Shown here one piece after another: positions 23,316 to 31,859 of a stretch of 64,000 bases of DNA; position 1 is the stretch's first letter; each line of letters starts with the position of its first letter. Source of the DNA: JBKEDS01 sp047975545 (GTDB lineage Bacteria > Bacteroidota > Bacteroidia > Flavobacteriales > Flavobacteriaceae); the NCBI GenBank assembly GCA_047975545.1, contig JBKEDS010000015.1, positions 49,843 to 113,842 of the forward strand, given 5' to 3'. The translations under genes and the position numbers were made by a program. The notes beneath the pieces are model-generated. The model ran no database searches. It saw only the letters and a list, made by a program, of their open reading frames with translations, and had not been told where the DNA came from.

Positions 23316-24734
23316 CTAAGGGCTTTTTTTGTTGAAAATATAATTAAACCCAAGTTGTAAAGATAAACTTTGTGCGTTATAAAGGTTACTGTATTGTAAA
23401 AAATTATCGGCCATTAAGTAAAAATTAACACCTCCGATATGTGCCGAAAGCCCCAAGCCCAGATTATAAGGCGAATACGAATCAACGGTATAAGTAGCCT
23501 TGGCGCGAAGCCCCTTAAACAACTTTCGGTAATAATAAGCTGTTAAGGCGAGTTCGGGTTGCTTGGGACGGTTTATGGCGTAAAGCTGGATACCTGCCGC
23601 ACTTTTATAGCCGTTATCGGGTGTGGCGCAGTTGCATTCGGGGTCGGCATCTTTTTCAAAAGCATAATTAATGGAAGCATTGAATTTTACGGGTCGCCAG
23701 GATGTAAATTTGGTAACTGTGGTATCCACTTCGAACAAATCTTCCATGTTTTCTTTTACTTCATCCCAATACTCTTGTGCGGTTTGGCCGTCTTCGGCTT
23801 CGGGAAAAATGGGGTTAAAGCCTTCAAAATTATAAACGCCCGACACCGAGTAGTTTTCCACGTCCTTACTGTGCCTAATAAAACCAACGTCCAACAGGCT
23901 GGCGTCCAAGGTCCATTGTTCTTTTAATTTATAGGTAAAACCAATATCGAAACCCAAGCCCAAATTTCCGCCAAACAGCAGGCGTTTTTGCATGTCCTTA
24001 ACAATTTGGCTGCTTTCCACTTCGGTATCTTCGTCTATATAATTTGCAATCCCGGAAGTCCTGAGCTGCAAATCCAAATTAAAAATATGATTGTAATAAT
24101 TGTTTTTCCCAACGGCGGTAACAAAATAACCTTGGTTGTTAACCGAATTTACGTTGGCCAAACTGGAATAAATTTTCCCCCGAACCCCATAGGTAAAATC
24201 TTGGTTTACTTTTTTGTTGAAGCCTACATGGAATACCGAAACCACATCGGATTTTACCCTTAAATGGCTTAAATCGAAATACCGGCCTATATTGTTTTGG
24301 TTGCCCTCGAAGCCCAAAACGGCATAATCTTTTGGGAAATAGCTTATAAAGTCGAACTCTTGGTACATGCCAAAGCTCAGGTATTTGTTTTTGGTAAACC
24401 TATCGCCAAAGGCAAACCCTCCTGAAAAAATTTCCAATTGCTGGTTGGCGCTGTAAAAATCGCGTTCGTTCATGCTGTAAACCGCAGCTTTTAATTTGGT
24501 ATTGAAATCGATGCCATCTACCGCAAAAACATCGTAAATGGTGCTGCCCGTGGCCCCTGCGCTTACATGGACGTGCGACAGCAACGGAATGCCAAAATAC
24601 CAATCGTGCTTAACCTGTCCGCCGGGATTGAGCAATAGCGACTGGGGGATTTCGGAAAACCCATAAAGCAGTTGTTTGTTTTGTGAAAAGGATATTGCGG
24701 AAAGCAAAACGAAAATTAAATTAAAAATCTTCAT
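23316..24734 (-). CDS. DUF5723 family outer-membrane protein
   Basis: A 472-residue protein with a short signal peptide (KIFNLIFVLLSAISFSQ) and the features of a beta barrel: repeated alternating strands, NPGGQVKHDWYFGIPLLSHVHVS near the N terminus, and a final strand SLQLGFNYIFNK. A Cys-containing insert (DPECNCATPDNGYKS) lies near 370. The call to DUF5723 (PorP/SprF-like barrels) is from family memory. The gene lies 3 bp downstream of a lipoprotein gene, so the two probably act as an outer-membrane pair. No substrate can be suggested. Confidence 0.7.
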   Translation of the reverse strand: MKIFNLIFVLLSAISFSQNKQLLYGFSEIPQSLLLNPGGQVKHDWYFGIPLLSHVHVSAGATGSTIYDVFAVDGIDFNTKLKAAVYSMNERDFYSANQQLEIFSGGFAFGDRFTKNKYLSFGMYQEFDFISYFPKDYAVLGFEGNQNNIGRYFDLSHLRVKSDVVSVFHVGFNKKVNQDFTYGVRGKIYSSLANVNSVNNQGYFVTAVGKNNYYNHIFNLDLQLRTSGIANYIDEDTEVESSQIVKDMQKRLLFGGNLGLGFDIGFTYKLKEQWTLDASLLDVGFIRHSKDVENYSVSGVYNFEGFNPIFPEAEDGQTAQEYWDEVKENMEDLFEVDTTVTKFTSWRPVKFNASINYAFEKDADPECNCATPDNGYKSAAGIQLYAINRPKQPELALTAYYYRKLFKGLRAKATYTVDSYSPYNLGLGLSAHIGGVNFYLMADNFLQYSNLYNAQSLSLQLGFNYIFNKKSP

Positions 24735-24737
24735 TTT

Positions 24738-25298
24738 TTATCCTTCTATGGTTAAGTAAAAAATACCTTTGGAACGCAAGGCTATACTGCCCAACGACGA
24801 TTGGTTTAAGGGGTCGCCCGCTTCCATTTGCAGCGTAAGCACCAGTTTTGTGGTGCGTTTTAGAGCGTTTAAGGTAGCGCCTTCAAAAATTTCGGTATGG
24901 GTTGTTGTAATAGGAAGGTTATCGGGCGAGGCGGCAACGGAAAACGAAAATTGGTGCTGTATTTGGTCGGTATCGTTTAAACATTGCACGAGTATTGAAA
25001 AATTTCGGTTTATGGAATTGGTTAGCTCCAAAACAACATCGGCCCTGGTAACGTTTTCAACAAAAAACTCGTTGTTAAAGGCTTCAAGAACCACTTCGTC
25101 TACCAAAAGCCCGGTATCGCTAATGCCGTTTTCCAGCAAATCGGGTACGGAACCTTTAAAGTACACCAAACTGGTTTCCATAACGGGGTACACCTCTAAA
25201 TCTTCGCCTTGGGTAAAATCAATATCTTTGGTACAGGAAGCCATGCTTAGTAAAAAAGCAAGGAAGCAAGCGGTTTTTATACGAATGTTGTAGGCCAT
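24738..25298 (-). CDS. Lipoprotein of unknown function
   Basis: A 186-residue protein with a lipoprotein signal (FLAFLLSMASC, lipidation Cys at 22) followed by TKDIDFTQGEDLEV. The rest is beta-rich without recognised domain. It sits between yjjG (33 bp gap) and the DUF5723 barrel gene (3 bp gap) on the same strand; tight spacing to the barrel gene suggests a surface lipoprotein working with it. Confidence 0.7.
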   Translation of the reverse strand: MAYNIRIKTACFLAFLLSMASCTKDIDFTQGEDLEVYPVMETSLVYFKGSVPDLLENGISDTGLLVDEVVLEAFNNEFFVENVTRADVVLELTNSINRNFSILVQCLNDTDQIQHQFSFSVAASPDNLPITTTHTEIFEGATLNALKRTTKLVLTLQMEAGDPLNQSSLGSIALRSKGIFYLTIEG

Positions 25299-25331
25299 GG
25301 TTTTATAACAACGGTATTAATGGGGGCTGTA

Positions 25332-26021
25332 TTATAAATAGGTTTTTAATTCGATTAAATTATTTATTTTTTTGATATTATCGTCAGGGTTTTTGTTAAA
25401 TTCGTCGAAATACACCACGTGCATCCCGGCGTTTAGCCCGCCCAGTATGTCGGCCTCAAAGCCATCGCCTACCATAAGGCTTTTGTCGGCGGTGGTATTG
25501 GCCGTTTCCATAGCGTGTTGGAATATTTTGGGATTGGGCTTTTTAACCCCTACGGATTCGCCATTGGTAATGGTTTTAAAGTAATGGTGGATGTTGGATT
25601 TCATCAATTTTTTGTTTTGAACCTCTTCAAAACCATTGGATAATATATGAAGGTTGTAACGGCTTTTTAAATATTCTAAAATTTCAATCGCGCCTTCGTA
25701 TAAAAAATTATTATCGGTTAAATGGACAATATAATCGTCCGACAATTGCCGTATCAAGGTTTTGGGCGCTTCGTAATTTATAGCCAAAAAGGTGTCGTTA
25801 AGCCTGCCGTAGCGCATGGTTTCCTTGCTTACCTTTTCATGCCGGTACAAATGCCAGTATTTAAAGTTTATGGTTTTATATTCGGTTAAGAACAATTCCA
25901 AATTAACCGCTACGTTGTTTAGTTTGAAAATTTTTTCGAACGCAAGTGCCGAGTTTCGGTCAAAATCCCACAGGGTGTGGTCCAGGTCGAAAAAAACATC
26001 GGTAATTCCATTAATTTTCAT
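25332..26021 (-). CDS. yjjG: YjjG family noncanonical pyrimidine nucleotidase
   Basis: A 229-residue HAD-superfamily phosphatase that dephosphorylates damaged or noncanonical pyrimidine nucleotides as well as dUMP and dTMP. Seen: nucleophile motif VFFDLDHTLWDF (Asp11, Asp13), LHILSNGF with motif II Ser, the motif III lysine in SVGVKKPNPKIF, and motif IV LMVGDGFEADILGG. All four HAD motifs are present. Its start overlaps the end of the upstream deacetylase gene by 11 bp, which marks an operon. Confidence 0.92.
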   Translation of the reverse strand: MKINGITDVFFDLDHTLWDFDRNSALAFEKIFKLNNVAVNLELFLTEYKTINFKYWHLYRHEKVSKETMRYGRLNDTFLAINYEAPKTLIRQLSDDYIVHLTDNNFLYEGAIEILEYLKSRYNLHILSNGFEEVQNKKLMKSNIHHYFKTITNGESVGVKKPNPKIFQHAMETANTTADKSLMVGDGFEADILGGLNAGMHVVYFDEFNKNPDDNIKKINNLIELKTYL

Positions 26022-27312
26022 TGGCAGAGTCCAGTATTATATTAAACAATTCCTTAAACCCCTTCCAGCGTTCAACATCGCTAAAGGTGTAATTGTGGAA
26101 AACGGGTACAAACTCGCCGTTTACGGCCTTCACTTGGTTTATAATTTCCAACAGGGTTTTCTTTTTGTCCAAAAGCGATTTATGCCTGAGCAAGGCGTAA
26201 TCCATTAAGTGGTAGGTATGTATTTTTAATGGGGTTTGGGTTTCGTAATCGAGGTCGTAAAAGAAAAACGGCGTACAGGTTCCCGCCCTAAACCCAATGT
26301 GGTTGGTGTAGCCCATGGTATAATCGTTAAATATTTCCAGTTCGATAAGGTTTCGGTACGATTCGGGCAAATTAACCTTGGAATACGACTGCCGCGACGC
26401 CCGCAGCGATACGTTTAAAATATCCTCGATTTTTTGTTTCTCCTTTCTTAATATTGAAACATCGCTTATTGAAAAATAGGTAGCCTTTAGCCCAACCTGG
26501 CAATAATCGGCCACATGCTTTATTAACGCGACAAAGGTTTTGTTGTTGGGGCTAATGCCCTTATCGAAAGTAGACAAATCGCCCACCAAAAAGAAAAACA
26601 AAAACTTAAACTTATATTGTTTTTGTTTGTTTATTATGTACTTAAACGTATCGTAGGGGTCGTGCTTAAAGCCAAAAAGCACCATGCCCCGCTCGTACAG
26701 TTTTTTAAATTTAAGCCGGACCGCATCCCGAACAACCCCGATAGCGGTTCGCAACAAGCCTTTGGACTTAAACCAATACGGGCTGGGCACATCGATAAGC
26801 GGTTTTATGCGGTACTGTTGTTTTGGAAAAACAAAATCGGGAAAATACACTTGCAATGCCGCTTTAAATTTATAGGCCCAGATATCGACCACCGGCTGGT
26901 TTAAAAATCCGTGTTTGTAGGCCATGCTTTCGGAAGCGGGAAAACGTCCGTATTCGTCCTTTACATGGGGTAGGTATTCTTCGTAACGGGACAACAAATA
27001 AAAGGCAGCCGAAAAAATATCGAAGGGCAGGGCACTTTTTTCGCCCACGGGAAAAAAACAAGCAACATCGTCCCAGTTTTGTATGCTAATTTCAATATCG
27101 TTTAGGCCTTGTTCAAATAAAATATCGTGGCTTTTTATAAAAAACTCGTTGCTTAACTGTTGTTTGGTGTACGACATTTTTAGGTCGTGGTGTGCAATAA
27201 ATTCTTCTATTTTAGTGGTAAACCCAACCTCGACCCCAAGGATTCGGGTACAAATGTGCTTAAACACATATTTTAAACGGGGGGAAATACGGTGCGTGTA
27301 TACTAATAGCAT
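26011..27312 (-). CDS. Polysaccharide deacetylase family protein
   Basis: A 433-residue protein with an N-terminal domain of about 140 residues (DUF7033-like; LVYTHRISPRLKYVFKHI, FFPVGEKSALPFDIFSAAFYLLSRYEEY) and a carbohydrate esterase 4-like barrel after it. Seen in the latter: FFFLVGDLSTFDKG, HVADYCQVGLKATYFS, RASRQSYSKV, GYTNHIGFRAGTCTPF and PVFHNYTFSD. It lacks an obvious signal peptide. The classical zinc-binding HxxxH is altered, so catalytic activity on polysaccharide is an inference. It lies between radC (45 bp gap) and yjjG (11 bp overlap), an arrangement I recall from other Flavobacteriia. Confidence 0.8.
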   Translation of the reverse strand: MLLVYTHRISPRLKYVFKHICTRILGVEVGFTTKIEEFIAHHDLKMSYTKQQLSNEFFIKSHDILFEQGLNDIEISIQNWDDVACFFPVGEKSALPFDIFSAAFYLLSRYEEYLPHVKDEYGRFPASESMAYKHGFLNQPVVDIWAYKFKAALQVYFPDFVFPKQQYRIKPLIDVPSPYWFKSKGLLRTAIGVVRDAVRLKFKKLYERGMVLFGFKHDPYDTFKYIINKQKQYKFKFLFFFLVGDLSTFDKGISPNNKTFVALIKHVADYCQVGLKATYFSISDVSILRKEKQKIEDILNVSLRASRQSYSKVNLPESYRNLIELEIFNDYTMGYTNHIGFRAGTCTPFFFYDLDYETQTPLKIHTYHLMDYALLRHKSLLDKKKTLLEIINQVKAVNGEFVPVFHNYTFSDVERWKGFKELFNIILDSANEN

Positions 27313-27357
27313 ATTTATACGGCCTTTTGGAAATGCTAATGTAGTGTTTTCTTTAGT

Positions 27358-28065
27358 TTACAGTATGTTTTCATCGGTAAAACTAAAATAGGCGTTTTCG
27401 GTTATAATAAGGTGGTCAAGAACTTTAATATCCAAACTGCTTGCGGCATTTTTTAATTTTTGCGTAACTTCGATATCGGCCTCACTGGGTTTTAAGGTTC
27501 CCGACGGATGGTTGTGCGCCAAAATAAGTCCCACAGCCCCAACCTCTAAAGCTGTTTTTAGCACCAGGCGCACATCGACAACCGTACCCGATATACCGCC
27601 CTTGCTTAGTTGGTTCTTTTTAAGAACACTATTTGAATGGTTTAAATAAATAATCCAAAATTCCTCGTGCCGCAACTCGCCAATAATGGGCTGCATAAGC
27701 TCGAAAACCATATTGCTGGATGCTATTTTTTTTAGCGTTACGGCGTCTTCCGCTCTTCTGCGCCTTCCCAATTCCAATGCCGCAGCAATGGTAATGGCCT
27801 TGGCCTCGCCTATGCCCTTGAATTGCATGAGCTGCTTTATGGATAGTTTCCCCAAGGCATTTAAATTGTTATCGGCGCTTGCCAATATACGCTGGCTTAG
27901 TGCTACGGCGCTTTCGTTACGGTTGCCCGAACCTATTAAAATGGCCACCAACTCGGCATTGCTTAGTGCCGATTTGCCCTTTTGCAATAGTTTTTCCCGC
28001 GGTTTATCGGCATCGGCCCAGTTTTTAATGGAAAACGATTTTTGTGTGCCTACATTATTATCCAT
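27358..28065 (-). CDS. radC: RadC family JAB-domain protein
   Basis: A 235-residue UPF0758 protein: N-terminal helix-hairpin-helix region (LSIKQLMQFKGIGEAKAITIAAALELGRR, about 75-105) and a JAB/MPN metalloprotease-like domain with the metal motif HNHPSG at 184-189 and Glu/Asp ligands in PSEADIEVT. Despite its name the family has no proven DNA repair role in bacteria. First gene of the minus-strand run to 22381. Full length. Confidence 0.92.
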   Translation of the reverse strand: MDNNVGTQKSFSIKNWADADKPREKLLQKGKSALSNAELVAILIGSGNRNESAVALSQRILASADNNLNALGKLSIKQLMQFKGIGEAKAITIAAALELGRRRRAEDAVTLKKIASSNMVFELMQPIIGELRHEEFWIIYLNHSNSVLKKNQLSKGGISGTVVDVRLVLKTALEVGAVGLILAHNHPSGTLKPSEADIEVTQKLKNAASSLDIKVLDHLIITENAYFSFTDENIL

Positions 28066-28382
28066 AACTGTTTTTTCAACAAAGAAATACTTATTTTCAG
28101 CCGTTCATTTAGATAGTTTGCATCTTTAATTTAGCTTACTTTCCTTAAAAATAGAATTAAATGGCGCCAACAGCAAAAAACAGCTGTTTTTTTTTCATCA
28201 ATAACCTGCAATATTTTTTACTACTTTAGCATTTAAGATAGCTATTTTTTGCTAAATATTCAAACAGTACCCGCCTTGAACAAATAAAAAGAAAAAAGCG
28301 TTAAAATTATTTTTAAGATTAAAAATTAGCTTAAATTTGTAGCCGAATTCTCTTTGAGAAATAAGTAAAAAAATTTAAATTT
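28066..28382. other. Intergenic region between radC and the OmpA gene
   Basis: A 317 bp AT-rich region between divergent genes. It holds the OmpA promoter-like element at 28332-28339 and a roughly 40 nt A-rich leader. I see no further gene or repeat. Confidence 0.6.
28332..28339 (+). promoter_or_regulatory. Candidate -7 element for the OmpA gene
   Basis: TAAATTTG matches TAnnTTTG, 43 nt before the start codon. The leader that follows is A-rich, as is common for strongly expressed Bacteroidetes genes. Confidence 0.5.
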
Positions 28383-29516
28383 ATGAGAAAAATTATTACT
28401 AGTTTATGTTTAGTTTTAGCAGGCGCAACTGTGTTTGCTCAAGAAACAAAAAGTCCTTGGTCTTTTGAGTTTGGTGTTAACGCTGTTGACGTATATCCTA
28501 TTGGCGAAGATATGCCCTATGGTGATTACTTCGATGAGTTTTTTAACCTTAACGACCATTGGAACATGGGTGGTTTCTTTGTAGGTGCCACTTACGACCT
28601 TACAAAACATTTTTCTATTTCGGCTAGAGGTACCTCTAACGAGCTTAGCAAATGGGGTGATGTTTATGGTGATGAAAGCTACCTTGTAGACAATCTTAAA
28701 TACTACAGTTTGGATGGTGCTATTAATTTCCAGTTTACAACAACGCGTCTACGCCCTTACATTGCTGTTGGTGGTGGTTATACTTGGATTGAAGAAGGGC
28801 CGTACAACACGTTTTCGCTTGCCGATGGCGACGATAACTTAGTTGGTGCCGGTACCGTAAACGGCGCGATAGGTGCAAAATACCAATTATCCGATCATTT
28901 TGCGTTGAACCTTCAATTTATGTACAAGCACACATTTGAAGATTACTTAACAAAACACTGGCAACACAGCTTAGGTGTTGTGTACTCTGTTGGCAACAAA
29001 TCCAACAAAAAAGAAAAAGTAGTGGTTGATACAGATGGCGATGGTATTCCTGATGAATACGATTTCTGTCCAGAAGTAAACGGTCTTAAACAATTTGGTG
29101 GCTGTCCAAAACCTGAAGAAAAAGTAGTTGAAAAAGTGGTTGAAACCAAAGAAGTTGTTAAAGAGGTTAAACAAATACCTACAACACAAACCATTTATTT
29201 TGATTACGATAGCGCAAAAATCGACAATAACGCACAAGTTATCTTAGATGGTTTGGCAAATGCTTTACAAGGCAACAATAGCTACAATGTTCAAATAGAT
29301 GGCAATGCAGACAGTATAGGAAGCGATTCTTATAACAAATCATTATCCTCAAAAAGAGCTGAAGCCGTTAAGCAATATCTTGTATCTAAAGGCTTGTCAA
29401 ACAGTGCTATTAGCACAATGGGCTTGGGTGAAGACAAACCGGCCTCAAACAATAATACTAAAGAAGGAAGAGCTTTAAACAGAAGAGCCGATTTAACCAT
29501 AAAAGTTAAATTCTAA
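28383..29516 (+). CDS. OmpA family outer-membrane protein
   Basis: A 377-residue protein: signal peptide (KIITSLCLVLAGATVFAQ), an eight-stranded barrel at about 22-205, a thrombospondin type 3-like calcium loop (DTDGDGIPDEYDFCPEVNG, about 217-235, with a disulfide-capable pair of Cys), a Val/Lys/Glu linker, and a C-terminal peptidoglycan-binding OmpA domain (IYFDYDSAKIDNN, SKRAEAVKQYL, GLGEDKP, NRRADLTI). Codons are more A/T-ending (GTT, GCT, AAA) than in neighbours, a usual sign of high expression. In the OmpA domain GNADSIG replaces the more common GHTDSIG. A strong terminator follows. Confidence 0.93.
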   Translation: MRKIITSLCLVLAGATVFAQETKSPWSFEFGVNAVDVYPIGEDMPYGDYFDEFFNLNDHWNMGGFFVGATYDLTKHFSISARGTSNELSKWGDVYGDESYLVDNLKYYSLDGAINFQFTTTRLRPYIAVGGGYTWIEEGPYNTFSLADGDDNLVGAGTVNGAIGAKYQLSDHFALNLQFMYKHTFEDYLTKHWQHSLGVVYSVGNKSNKKEKVVVDTDGDGIPDEYDFCPEVNGLKQFGGCPKPEEKVVEKVVETKEVVKEVKQIPTTQTIYFDYDSAKIDNNAQVILDGLANALQGNNSYNVQIDGNADSIGSDSYNKSLSSKRAEAVKQYLVSKGLSNSAISTMGLGEDKPASNNNTKEGRALNRRADLTIKVKF

Positions 29517-29544
29517 ATTTTATTACCATTATCTGCTAAGAGAA

Positions 29545-29577
29545 AGAGGTTGTTTTTTTTAACAGCCTCTTTTTTTA
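29545..29577 (+). terminator. Terminator of the OmpA gene
   Basis: AGAGGTTGTT and AACAGCCTCT pair (one G-U pair) around a T-rich loop and are followed by T7. Confidence 0.85.
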
Positions 29578-29633
29578 TGCCCCTTTTTTTAATTTGAATA
29601 ATCCTATCTTTACAAACTAACCATACAACAATA

Positions 29634-29727
29634 TGAAAGCCCATAATGGGCATTTGGCAAACAGTAGCCATTACCCGCCAAAATAATTAAATAACTGAAC
29701 CATAGGTTCTTGATAAAATTTAAATAG
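29634..29727 (+). repeat. Dispersed repeat family 2, copy 1
   Basis: A 94 bp unit beginning ATGAAAGCCCATAATGGGCA with hairpin GCCCAT-A-ATGGGC and a second hairpin GAACC-ATA-GGTTC, ending AAATAG directly at the ATGAAA start codon of the DUF1569 gene. Copies: 46384-46500 (interrupted) and 57679-57774. The ATGAAA at its left end repeats that at its right end. Confidence 0.8.
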
Positions 29728-30180
29728 ATGAAATCGATATTCAACACCGAGGCAAAAACCGAAATTGTTAACCGATTAAACCTTTTAAGCCCCGAAGCAC
29801 CCGCCCGATGGGGAAAAATGAACGTTAACCAAATGTTGGTCCACTGCCAAAAACCTATTGAATTGGCTTTGGGCGAACTAACCGTGAAAAAGCCCAATTT
29901 TTTTATGGGGCTTTTATTAAAATCGATTAACAAAAGCCTTTACAACGACAAACCCTGGAAAGAAGGCGTACCCACGGCAAAGGAGTATGTAATTACCGAT
30001 ACCGAATCGTTCCAAACCGAAAAAGAAAAACTAAGAAAAAAAATAGAACAGCTAAGCCAATCCAAAACCCTGTTCGAGCCCTCGAAAAAGCACCCCTATT
30101 TTGGTACGTTTACCGCCGAGCAATGGGGGCAATCGGCATACAAGCACCTCGACCATCATTTTAGGCAGTTTGGGGCGTAA
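29728..30180 (+). CDS. DUF1569 (DinB-like) domain protein
   Basis: A 150-residue soluble protein: NRLNLLSPEAPARWGKMNVNQML, HCQKPIELALG, ending FGTFTAEQWGQSAYKHLDHHFRQFG. The spaced His residues (in VHCQ near 46 and HLDHHFRQF at the end) are the metal-ligand pattern of the DinB four-helix family to which DUF1569 belongs. No substrate is known. The start codon lies exactly at the right end of a dispersed repeat, so its original promoter and leader have probably been separated from it by about 94 bp. Confidence 0.82.
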   Translation: MKSIFNTEAKTEIVNRLNLLSPEAPARWGKMNVNQMLVHCQKPIELALGELTVKKPNFFMGLLLKSINKSLYNDKPWKEGVPTAKEYVITDTESFQTEKEKLRKKIEQLSQSKTLFEPSKKHPYFGTFTAEQWGQSAYKHLDHHFRQFGA

Positions 30181-30304
30181 GCCGCTTTTTTCATAAACTA
30201 TATTTCCCGCAGAATTACGCAAAATATATGTCGAAAAAGACATCCGTATCAAATTTCCGCAAAAATTAGTGAGTCTGTCGGGATAAAAAACAAACACATA
30301 ACCC

Positions 30305-31363
30305 ATGTATACAAAAAAGATTTTTGGTCCCAAGACCATGTTTCTATGGACGCGGTTCGATTTATTAAAGTTTTTAATCATTGCCATTTTAGAAGTCGCA
30401 TTGTTTGTACTAACCAACGGATTGTTAAAAATACCCTTTACACCCGTAGCTTTGGTTGGTACGGCCGTGGCTTTTATTATTGGTTTTCAAAGCAACTCGG
30501 CTTACAGCAGGATTTGGGAAGCCCGCATAATATGGGGCGCTATTGTAAACTCGTCCAGAACCTTTGGCATGATGGTCCAGGATTTTATTAATAACGACCA
30601 CGCCGAACAACCACTTAGCCAGAACGAACTTAACAGCGAAATAAAAACCGTTACCTACCGCCATATTGCTTGGCTTACGGCCTTACGATATGCCATGCGC
30701 CAAAGCAAACCATGGGAATATGTTATGCGGGAAAAAACAAACGTAGAATGGTCCAAAATGATTTACGTACCCGAATTCCACACAGCTTTTAGCGAGGCCG
30801 TAAAACCTTATCTTTCCCTTGAAGAAATAAATTATATAGCCAATAAAGGAAACAAGCAAACCGCTATTTTATACCTACAATCGCACCATTTACGAAAACT
30901 TAAAGAAAAAGGGCTTATTTGGGAATTTTCGTTTTTAGAACTTGAAAATGTAATTGAAGAACTGTTTACGCACCAAGGCAAGTCCGAGCGTATTAAAAAT
31001 TTCCCCTACCCAAGGCAATTTGCTTCATTGCTACATTATTTTACTTGGTTTTTTATTTTGGCCATCCCCATAAGTATTGCCGCACAATTTCAAGATTTGG
31101 GCATTAAGTTTGCCGAAAAAATCGCTCATGCCGAACTTTGGTTTACATGGTTGTCCATTCCGTTTTCGCTGGCTATTATGTGGATTTTCCACACCATGAA
31201 CCGCATTGGCCGTGTGGGCGAAAACCCCTTTGAAGGCTCGGCAAACGACGTACCCATTTCGACCATTGCCAGAGGCATAGAAATCGATTTACGGGAAAAC
31301 TTGGGCGAAAACCCCAACGATATTCCAAAGCCTTTCGAAGTAAGAAACAATACCCAAATGTAA
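30305..31363 (+). CDS. Bestrophin family ion channel
   Basis: A 352-residue membrane protein of the bestrophin/UPF0187 family, expected to form a pentameric chloride or cation channel in the inner membrane. Seen: FLIIAILEVALFVLTNGLLKIPF and PVALVGTAVAFIIGFQSNSAYSRIWEARIIWG (neck region, residues about 22-80), RHIAWLTALRY, and two C-terminal membrane segments (YFTWFFILAIPISIAAQF and WFTWLSIPFSLAIMWIFHTM) followed by GRVGENPFEG. Full length. Single gene, convergent with the small gene at 31394. Confidence 0.88.
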   Translation: MYTKKIFGPKTMFLWTRFDLLKFLIIAILEVALFVLTNGLLKIPFTPVALVGTAVAFIIGFQSNSAYSRIWEARIIWGAIVNSSRTFGMMVQDFINNDHAEQPLSQNELNSEIKTVTYRHIAWLTALRYAMRQSKPWEYVMREKTNVEWSKMIYVPEFHTAFSEAVKPYLSLEEINYIANKGNKQTAILYLQSHHLRKLKEKGLIWEFSFLELENVIEELFTHQGKSERIKNFPYPRQFASLLHYFTWFFILAIPISIAAQFQDLGIKFAEKIAHAELWFTWLSIPFSLAIMWIFHTMNRIGRVGENPFEGSANDVPISTIARGIEIDLRENLGENPNDIPKPFEVRNNTQM

Positions 31364-31393
31364 TATTGAACCTATCTTGTGGCGGTTCGCTAA

Positions 31394-31636
31394 TCAGCTT
31401 TCATTTAAAAACACCTGTCCCCTGTGTGGTTTTAAGGCATCCCGTATGGGTTTCATTTTATCCTCGGCCACAACCAAAAAAGCAATGCTGTGGAAATCGT
31501 TTAAATTTTCATGTCCCGTAATTATACCGTTTAAATTTTCAACTCTTACGTATTCGTTTAAATGGACAACATGGTGCTCGGCAATTTTTTTGGCATCGGG
31601 ACCCCGAAAATCCCAAATAAGTTTTAGTTTACGCAT
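31394..31636 (-). CDS. Small conserved protein of unknown function
   Basis: An 80-residue protein with no membrane segment: KLKLIWDFRGPDAKKIAEHHVVHLNEY, then IAFLVVAEDKMKPIRDALKPHRGQV. I recall similar short proteins in many Flavobacteriaceae, where the WDFRGPDA opening and two His are kept, but no function is known to me. The compact alpha/beta pattern suggests a ferredoxin-like fold. It is convergent with the bestrophin gene, 30 bp apart. Confidence 0.7.
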   Translation of the reverse strand: MRKLKLIWDFRGPDAKKIAEHHVVHLNEYVRVENLNGIITGHENLNDFHSIAFLVVAEDKMKPIRDALKPHRGQVFLNES

Positions 31637-31713
31637 GGTTTTTCTTCAAAAATATAAAAAATTTAGGGTTCCAAAACGTAATAACCGTATGCTTTATCCG
31701 TTTAACAACCTAC

Positions 31714-31743
31714 TTGCATTATTACTTTATATTAGTATTTTTG
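31714..31743 (+). promoter_or_regulatory. Promoter of the PPIase operon
   Basis: TTG at 31714-31716 and TATTTTTG at 31736-31743 are 19 bp apart, an ideal match. It lies 24 nt before the ATGAAAC at the left end of the dispersed repeat, and about 113 nt before the real start codon at 31857, so the repeat occupies the 5' untranslated region. Confidence 0.7.
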
Positions 31744-31766
31744 CGACTATTGTTTATGTTTAAAAA

Positions 31767-31859
31767 ATGAAACACCCATTATTAAGTTTTAATCACACAG
31801 CAGAATGTTAATTTGGGTGTTCCATGTGTCATTTAAAAAACAATAAATATTAACACATG
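31767..31859 (+). repeat. Dispersed repeat family 1, copy B
   Basis: A 93 bp unit from ATGAAACACCCA to the ATG of the PPIase gene; the gene itself begins ATGAAACACACT, so ATGAAACA occurs at both ends. Arms AACACCCA and TGGGTGTT are perfect inverted repeats. It carries a 14-codon frame MKHPLLSFNHTAEC. Confidence 0.82.

Noticed and set aside
26011..27312. Start of a polysaccharide biosynthesis cluster
   Set aside because: Neighbours are radC, yjjG and an outer-membrane pair; no glycosyltransferases or Wzx/Wzy genes are present.
27083..27391. 102-codon plus-strand frame opposite the deacetylase gene
   Set aside because: A shadow of the real minus-strand gene; the same is true for many 60-150 codon frames opposite ilvE, guaB, acn, acnB and other genes.
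30181..30304. Possible regulatory RNA before the bestrophin gene
   Set aside because: TTTCCCGCAGAATTACGCAAA and TTTCCGCAAAAATT look like decayed copies of one short repeat, but I could not find consistent pairing or another copy in the window.
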